A stretch of 64,000 nt of DNA from Thozetella sp. PMI_491 (lineage: Eukaryota > Ascomycota > Sordariomycetes > Chaetosphaeriales > Chaetosphaeriaceae), in the NCBI GenBank assembly GCA_021432635.1, contig MU270061.1:494138-558137 (forward strand), read 5' to 3'. Positions 57,416-64,000 of this stretch are shown here, piece by piece. Every line of letters begins with the position of its first letter. The first letter of the stretch is position 1. The notes under the pieces were generated by a model. It saw only the letters and a list, made by a program, of their open reading frames with translations. It ran no database searches and had not been told where the DNA came from. The translations under genes and the position numbers were made by a program.

Positions 57416-59467
57416 CTAACCAATGGAGATAGGATTGCTTAGAAATTTCGCCGGCACATCCACAGTCTTACTTCGCAGATACTCGGCCACGCCCTTGCCC
57501 AGCATATCGATCCTGTTGCTGCTGGCAGCGCCGCCCCCGAGGAAGTCAAGGAATCGGAAGTGCACAGCCATTATCTCGGGGAATTCACATCTCTCGACCG
57601 TGATCGAGGCCCTGTAGTCCTCACCCAAGAGTTTGATGATGCGAGGGATGGTGAGGTATGACTGCAGCCACGTGTACTCTTCTGGGCGGCGTACGTAGAT
57701 GCCCACGTTGCAGTTGTCACCCTTATCACCAGATCGCGCATTCGCGACCGTGCCAAGGGGAACTCTGCACGTGAAACCAAAAGTCGACAGATCGATGGGG
57801 CTTGCCGTCTCGTAGCTGGGACGCTTTCCCGGTGGAGGCGCGGTAATACCGTGATGCTTTACTTCAATGACTCGATCGTCAATGACGACACGATGGGATA
57901 GTCTCTCGTATGAGATGATGCCGGGGAAGAGCTCCATGAACATCCTAGGACTCATTGTACGGAAGTCGAGAGACATGTGATATCCTGCAGACAAACCAAG
58001 GTTGCCAGTCAGCAGCTTTTTCGAGTGTTGTCTCACGCGCTCGCATCTCCAAAGGGAGGGGCAGCTGCTTACCGGCGTAAAACTGCATGCGAAGAGCATA
58101 TATCTGCTTACGGAACACATCCTCTGAAATGTCTTCTTTGGTTTTGCCCTTAACTAGCACCCTGAGGCATACGGTTCCCAGTGCCTGCTTGCTTGGGTTT
58201 AGTAGCGCGGAGCCGTATCTCTCGATGCTGAGCTCGCTGAAATTTGCCCCTTTGAATGCGTGTTCAATCTGCTGCTTCATAAACCTCTCCTTAGCGTCTA
58301 GATCGAGGCCGTTCATGTAGAAAGTAGCCTCGGCCTGGTAGCCGCCGATGGCTACAGTGATAGCTTTCGTAGTCGGTGGCGGCGGGCTACCGATCGCGCC
58401 GGATATCCGCACCCGGTTCTTCGTCTCCGTGTTCTGGATCTTGACGTGGCCTATGTCGGCAAGGACGTCCGAGTTGATATACTGTGTACCTTGAATTTCG
58501 TACAAAAACTGGGCCCGTACATTGAGTTCGTCTACGAATCCGGCATGCGTAGGGTGTTTGGTGATGATGGCCGTGCCGTCGTGTGCAATTTCTGCGATGG
58601 GGAAACCTAGGTCGACCATACCTTCGAGGTATGGCCTGACACCAGAATAATTGGCACCGGTGACATACGGCCCGCATTCGACAAGATCTAGCGGGCGGCG
58701 AGTACGGTGAGCAGCTGGGACGAGTCAAGAGGCCGAGAGGGAAACTCACGTCCAGCCACAAGAGCACCAGCCAGTTGGTTCCACGCGTCGTAGGACCAGT
58801 TGTGCCACCAAGCTGCCAGGGCAATGACGGGGCTGGCATCAGTGACACGGCCGCATATGACTATGTCGGCGCCTTCCCTCAATGCCTGCACGATACCCCA
58901 CGCCCCAAAATAGGCCACTCCGCAAAGCGGCGTCTTGCCCCAGCTCTCCAAAGTGCGCTCTGGATGGTCCAGGTGGATGATGCCACCGAGGGCGTCTTGC
59001 TTTTCCTTTGAGACTACGATGTCGCTGATGTCGTCCCCCTCGATGTAGGCAATTTTGAGGTGTCCTTGGCCATGCCGCTCGCATATTTCCTTTGCCTTCC
59101 GAGTGCACTCCAGAGTGTTCAATGCCCCGGCGTTAGTTACGAGCTTGATCTTCTTCTGGGCAATGATGTCGATGGAGTCATCCAACTGCTCCAAAAATCC
59201 AACCTCGTATCCTTTGGTGGGGTCGTCGTACTTGCGGATAGCGTTCCAGGCAATGTTCAACTCGGAGAGCCAGTCACCCGCAATGGCGTCGAGCTGGCCA
59301 TCTGTGACCATCCGCAGCCTGTTTGGAGCGAGCAAGCCAAGTCAGCCATACCCTGCGTGCCAGGGTTCTAGTAACAAATAGCATGAAAGAGCAGCTCACA
59401 TTGCATGAGGACAGTCTTCCATCGCCCCCGCCACATTGCCTATCACTATAGGGCGTTTCTGCTCCAT
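57416..59467 (-). CDS. AtuA/DUF1446 family protein (acyclic terpene utilisation-like)
   Basis: Four exons, 59467-59400, 59318-58750, 58687-58073 and 57984-57416, give about 606 aa. The first exon begins MEQKRPIVIGNVAGAMEDCP, and splicing continues into MLRMVTDGQLDAIAGDWLSE. The AtuA core (PF07287) includes KIKLVTNAGALNTLECTRKA, VAYFGAWGIVQALREGADIV, ICGRVTDASPVIALAAWW and, over intron 2, HLVECGPYVTGANYSG. The C-terminal third has VPLGTVANARSGDKGDNCNVG, the small AtuA-like C-terminal domain. In Pseudomonas AtuA is needed for citronellol/geraniol breakdown, but its reaction is not settled. In fungi such proteins stand near acyl-CoA enzymes; here no carboxylase gene is in the window. It is divergent from a Zn2Cys6 regulator at 61060. 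All splice phases agree. Confidence 0.92.
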
Positions 59468-61059
59468 TATGGTTCGGAACCCGGCAACTTTGCTGTCCAA
59501 CGAGATGAAGGTAGGTTGGTCATATGAGACTATGTACGCGTCCCGTCTAGGAAAGTCTGTGGACTTTCTACTATCTGTTTACTTGTTTTACCTCATGCTT
59601 GAAAGGCCGGCCTCCTGTCATATAAAGGTCATAGGATCTCACCTCATCTGCTACTCGGACTTAGCCGTTTGGGCCCAACCATGCACGAAAGAGTCTCCAC
59701 ATTACCGGGCAAAGCCGATAGCGCTCTCAAGCAGTTCGCCACTAGATATCCATCTCTGCGAAAGCCGGGACACGGAGACCGGATAGCCCGCCCCCGGGTC
59801 TAGGAGGCCGGCAACCACGACCACGGAAAGCTCAACCGGTAGCGCTATGGGGCTCAGTGCAACTAAATAGATCCTAATTAGTGTTCCTGCCGGAACATGC
59901 TTGAGACTGTATTTACGGCCCGAGCAGTAGCAGCGGGTGGTGGTCACGGGGAAGCTGATACAAGCCGGCCCGAAGGGTGGGGGTGAGGTCAAGACCGTCC
60001 GCTTTCGGAGTCCACCTTTACCGGCCAGTTCACAGTTATAGCACCGGGCCGTATCCGAATACATATCCCTCGTTCTTTACTCGAGACCTGTGTTTAAATT
60101 TCCTAGTTGCACGCATGGGGGTAGACCCAGCAGTCCCACTCGGCGTTCGCCGACGCTAACGCCTTTGGGGCACTTGGTTGTACGGTCAAGGTATGCAGCA
60201 ATCGGGAGCATTTCCGAGCCGCGGGGATCCACATCGTAAACCCCAGGTTTGGTGTCCACGCCCTCTCTCTCTTCTCGCCTGAGTAGAGTACTCGTCAAAA
60301 CTTTCCATCCAAGGATCTGAGATAGAAGCCAATTGCCGGGTCTACAATTGGATTATCCTTCTGCAAGTGTAACAAAGGACCTTGAACGGAAGCTATGAGA
60401 AATGCCGGAACGTTTCAGTGGTCAGGAACCTTTCGCAGAGGTTAGCTCTGCTGGTATAAGACCACTCATGTCATTAGCACTTGAGAGCCTAGACTCTGCC
60501 CCCAGACTCGTGGTTACATAGTACGGATTCCATGCGGTGCGGTGCCTCGGCTAGTAAATCGATCTGACGAGTTGCTTCACAAGGTAGGATTGGATTAAAA
60601 TATGCTCAGCATCCCATGCTCTATTGATTAAGCTAGATGCCTATCATGAGCAAATCTATGGCTGTAGAGGGCTACCTGCATCTGCTTTCCGGTATCTTGG
60701 AAACCCCAAGCCCACTCTGCCGGGTTTGCTGCTAGTGGCTCTCTCCACAACCCACAACACAGCAAATAACAAACCCCGCATAGCCAAGCAACAGCTCGCA
60801 GATACCCCGCGTTTCTAGGCCCGTTAGCGCTCTTTGCCAGCGCTCCCAGCGCGCCTGCGGGGGGTGTCAGTGCGTTTCCCCATTTCCAACCCCATCTCTG
60901 CGCCAGAAACAAAGCTCTTAGATGCACCTAAGGCCTGTCTGAGATGCAACCCCGACGTGTACGGCAGCAGGGAAAACGAGACACGAAAAGAGGACAAGAA
61001 GGGCCAGCAAACAGGGCCGAGCTACCGGCTGAGTTCATTCCATCAGCATCAGACTCGAC
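59468..61059. promoter_or_regulatory. Divergent intergenic region (AtuA gene and regulator)
   Basis: 1.6 kb between divergent start codons. No gene was recognised; it should contain both promoters. A plus-strand frame overlaps the start of the regulator (60834-61448) in another phase and is an artefact. Confidence 0.5.
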
Positions 61060-63375
61060 ATGCAGGCATGCGATCGATGCCACGCCCGCAAGACGCGATG
61101 CGATCGGCGAATCCCCCAGTGCAGCGCCTGCGAGAAGGCCGGCGTGGCCTGCCTCCACGCCGACAAGCTTCGCCAGAGATACCTCCCCCGCGGCTACATC
61201 GACAGCATGGAGACTATGGTCCGGCAGCTGAAGCAGGAGAACGAGAGCCTCCGAAACAGCCTCACGGCCGCGGAAGCAGCCGCCAAACAGGCCGAATCCG
61301 TGGCCAGCCGAACCCCCGAGGCCGCAACAGCTGCTGGCACAGCCAGGGCGCCGTCCTATACGGAGCACATGGAGCACATGGGGCAACCTTCCGACTCTCC
61401 TGCGTCTTCCAGAACAAGCTCCGGAGCCGACGATGTCGTCACCCTTGAGGTTGGCTACCTGTCGTTGATAGCGACCGGAGAGACACGCTACCTCGGATCT
61501 AGCAGTGGCATGGGCCTCGCCAGCATCGTGAGCACAGTGGTGGGACCCCAGGCAGGTGTGCCGCTGATATCTACGGATTCCGTCACCTCCGACTCCCACG
61601 GCCCCCGTCCTGTTGCGCAGCTCGGACCAGAGCACGCGAGCTTTCCTTCCCGCGCCAAGGCAATGCCGTGCATCGAGACCTATTTCACGCATACACACAT
61701 CACGTTTCCTCTACTGCATCGGCCAAGCTTCCTAGCCACCGTGGAAAGAATATACGGGGAGCCGGGGTATTACGAGGCCAATCCGTTCGACGCCTTTGCC
61801 TTCGACATGGTCTTGGCCATCGGGTCGTCGAACTTTAACCGCTTCGGCGACTCGTCCGTCGGCTCTTCCGCCTTCTATGCCGCAGCGCAGGTCAAGCTAG
61901 GCAAGGTGATGGAGATTAGCGGACTAGCTGCACTGAAAGCCATCCTCCTCATTTCTCAGCACGGCATCTTTAGCAATCTATGCGACACGAGCGCAAGTAT
62001 TTGGCACTTGGTGGGCATTGGTGTCCGCATCTGTTTAGAGCTCGGCTTACATCTCGAGCACAAGGCGGTTAGTGGAGGACCGGCGACTTACGGCCGGCAC
62101 AACGTTACGGTCACCCTGGAGGAAGAGATGAGGCGGAGGTGTTTCTGGTGCCTCTATAACTTGGACCGGTACTCGCTCCTGGAAGTGCTGGTGCAGCTGC
62201 TGGAATTTTCACTAACGCTCTTGGACTATTCTAGAATCATATGCGTCACTCTCGGTCGGCCGGTAGCTATACGAGATGAGGAGATTGACATCCCGCTACC
62301 CTCTCATCTGGATGACGACTTCTTCAGCCCCGATCGGCCAACCACGTGGGACCTAGAATCGCAGCCAGGATCAACCCCGCCGGTCTCGCCCTTCCTGCAT
62401 CTCATCAAGATCAGACGGATCTCGGGCCAGATTCTCAACCTTTTCTACAACTCCAGGCATCATTCCGGCGTGCCAATAGAGGAGAAGCGCCAAATGCGCC
62501 GCAATTTCTACCAGCAGATATGCAGCTGGAAGGAAGAAACCCAGCAGCTCGAATTATCCCACAGCCCAGAGCAAGGAACCTACGTATCGTGTTTCATCAG
62601 CCAGGAGTGGTACACGGCCGTCTTCAGCAACGCCATTCTTCTCCTTTACCGACCATCACCGTATCTGCCCCATCCCACCATGGCCATAGATCTAGAAGAC
62701 GGAGAAGGGGATCTAATAAGGCTGCTCACTGCTGCCAAGGAAGGCATCTCCTCGTACAGCAAACTGCATCAAAGACGGAGGCTCAACTACTCCTGGATTA
62801 CACTCCACGGCGTGTTCATCAGTGGTCTAGCCTACGTATACAGTGTCGGCAGGATCCTCCGCGACCCAGCCTCCCGCGGTCATGTACCGGATCTGCTCAG
62901 CATTGTCGATACAACACGCGAGTGTTCCAATGTCCTAGTCGCCATCTGCGAGAGATGGAATGCGTCTCGTCGGTCCTGTGAGCTCTTCAATAAGCTCAGC
63001 AACGCGGTCATCCAGGACGCCTTGAACGTGGCATCGCGGCCGACAGCCAACCCCGCCGGGCAACAAGCGTTCCACAGTGCCTCATCCGGCAGGGCAAACG
63101 GCGACTCATCCACTATCGAGGCAAACGCTCAAGATCAGCGTCCTTACGACCCATTGGACGAGTCTGAGCTGATGGAACCCATGTCCCAGTTGGAAGAGAT
63201 TCTCGTTGCCGACGAGTTCCGGCAATTCGCGACCTCCTTTGACCTGACCGGGTTGCGAGAGAGCTCTGTTCCTAGCGAGGTCATCTCTGGATTTTCATAT
63301 ACTTGGTCCTTCGATAGTCCATTCCAAGGAGTGGACGAGTTTGAAGGCTCCGCGCCGACGCATTCAGGGTGGTAG
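61060..63375 (+). CDS. Zn2Cys6 fungal-specific transcription factor
   Basis: The frame is open for 771 codons, but a 66-nt stretch (62169-62234; GTACTC donor, CACTAACGC branch, TTCTAG acceptor) has all features of an intron. Removing it restores the conserved YNLDR followed by VTLGRPVAIRDEEIDIPLP, so the protein is probably 749 aa. It starts MQACDRCHARKTRCDRRIPQ, directly with the zinc cluster CxxC-x6-C / x6-CSAC-x6-C. A leucine-heptad coiled coil follows (around METMVRQLKQENESLRNSL), then the PF04082 domain with FPLLHRPSF and MVLAIGSSNFNRFG. It should be a nuclear activator or repressor. It is divergent from the AtuA-type gene and may regulate it. Confidence 0.9.
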   Translation: MQACDRCHARKTRCDRRIPQCSACEKAGVACLHADKLRQRYLPRGYIDSMETMVRQLKQENESLRNSLTAAEAAAKQAESVASRTPEAATAAGTARAPSYTEHMEHMGQPSDSPASSRTSSGADDVVTLEVGYLSLIATGETRYLGSSSGMGLASIVSTVVGPQAGVPLISTDSVTSDSHGPRPVAQLGPEHASFPSRAKAMPCIETYFTHTHITFPLLHRPSFLATVERIYGEPGYYEANPFDAFAFDMVLAIGSSNFNRFGDSSVGSSAFYAAAQVKLGKVMEISGLAALKAILLISQHGIFSNLCDTSASIWHLVGIGVRICLELGLHLEHKAVSGGPATYGRHNVTVTLEEEMRRRCFWCLYNLDRYSLLEVLVQLLEFSLTLLDYSRIICVTLGRPVAIRDEEIDIPLPSHLDDDFFSPDRPTTWDLESQPGSTPPVSPFLHLIKIRRISGQILNLFYNSRHHSGVPIEEKRQMRRNFYQQICSWKEETQQLELSHSPEQGTYVSCFISQEWYTAVFSNAILLLYRPSPYLPHPTMAIDLEDGEGDLIRLLTAAKEGISSYSKLHQRRRLNYSWITLHGVFISGLAYVYSVGRILRDPASRGHVPDLLSIVDTTRECSNVLVAICERWNASRRSCELFNKLSNAVIQDALNVASRPTANPAGQQAFHSASSGRANGDSSTIEANAQDQRPYDPLDESELMEPMSQLEEILVADEFRQFATSFDLTGLRESSVPSEVISGFSYTWSFDSPFQGVDEFEGSAPTHSGW

Positions 63376-64000
63376 CTAGAGAGTTGTTCGCCTCACCAGA
63401 TAGCATGCCACTTCCCCTTGATACCCATAGCCTTTGCGCAAACACACTTCGAGTGATGGCAGAAGGCAACTTTAATGAAGCTACTTAGGCTTGGCAATGT
63501 TTTAATTGACTTTAAAAAATTACTATGGCAAGCACACTATTTGGAGAGTCCAGCTTTGGTTAGAAGCCCTTCGCGGGCAGGCATCATAACGCACACTGAG
63601 CAAGCATTCGCGACTAGTGAAATATGTATGGAATAACCCCTGTTTGTTGGTTCAATACTAGGATCCCATTCCTGGGGTAAAACAAAGGGCTAAAACTGGT
63701 TCATACTGTTGGTCTGGTCTTCTCTGTGTATCTGGTGGAAAGCAGTCTAGGAGCTCCAGAGAGCTCTTAAATAGCTTCCATCTTGATCACGTGGTTGCTC
63801 CCCACGTGGCTCCCATGGAGCTTCCAGCTTCCATATCCACAGCGAGCGAGCGCTGCGAATCTACTGTTCCAACACTGGCTCTTTTTCTCTTTCGCTGCGC
63901 TCGCTCGAGCGGTCATCAGCTGCTTGCCAGTGCTGGCTTTCCCACTCTATATATGCTCTTCCGAGCTCTCCGGTGGTCAATCTAGGTAAAAATGCATGCA
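63376..64000. other. Right-edge non-coding region with inverted repeat
   Basis: The last 0.6 kb holds no gene. A compact inverted repeat lies at 63843-63857 and 63893-63907, near two CACGTGG boxes (63788-63794 and 63803-63809). It may be part of a promoter or mobile element extending beyond the window. Confidence 0.5.
63843..63907. repeat. Inverted repeat, 15-bp arms
   Basis: The arms CGAGCGAGCGCTGCG (63843-63857) and CGCTGCGCTCGCTCG (63893-63907) are reverse complements with one mismatch, separated by 35 bases. They could form a hairpin. Confidence 0.75.

Noticed and set aside
60834-61448. 204-codon open frame upstream of and overlapping the third regulator
   Set aside because: It is in another phase over the zinc-cluster coding region and has no conserved motif.

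Overview
The window is nuclear DNA of a filamentous ascomycete (Pezizomycotina; a Sordariomycete is plausible, the species cannot be told). Most genes are cut by short GT-AG introns of about 40-75 nt with CTAAC/CTGAC-type branch sites. The families are typical of mould accessory regions: HET-domain protein, Zn2Cys6 regulators, a cytochrome P450, a TRI12-like MFS transporter, an ankyrin protein, secreted cysteine proteins and a secreted subtilase. Gene models below were spliced by hand.

Layout. 2.2-5.0 kb: a protein kinase with a second, degenerate kinase-like half. 7.2-10.6 kb (minus): a 12-exon secreted subtilase. 13.4-16.6 kb: a HET-domain protein with C-terminal membrane segments. 17.0-18.2 kb (minus): an alpha/beta hydrolase with a disputed reading frame. 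19.1-19.8 kb (minus): a four-exon small secreted protein with six cysteines in the mature part.

20.4-42.4 kb is a dense run of ten metabolic, regulatory and transport genes that looks like one catabolic or detoxification cluster: P450, aldehyde dehydrogenase (one-base frameshift), metallo-beta-lactamase-fold hydrolase, ACMSD-like amidohydrolase/decarboxylase, Zn2Cys6 regulator, MFS exporter, zinc alcohol dehydrogenase, SDR, a second alpha/beta hydrolase and a methyltransferase. The methyltransferase has four 19-bp tandem repeats upstream. Together these enzymes could open an ester or lactone, oxidise side chains, decarboxylate an aromatic acid and export or methylate products; the substrate is unknown.

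44.8-46.4 kb: a multi-pass membrane protein broken by a frameshift and a stop. 47.2-47.6 kb (minus): a second small secreted cysteine protein built like the first. 47.6-50.6 kb holds no intact gene, only a possible HET relic and diverged repeats. 50.6-54.5 kb: a 2-oxoglutarate/Fe(II) oxygenase divergent from a Zn2Cys6 regulator. 55.0-57.1 kb: an ankyrin-repeat protein. 57.4-59.5 kb (minus): an AtuA/DUF1446 protein divergent from a third Zn2Cys6 regulator (61.1-63.4 kb). Intergenic spacers are long and contain diverged repeats with an excess of transitions, compatible with old repeat-induced point mutation. No tRNA, rRNA, CRISPR or intact transposon was recognised.
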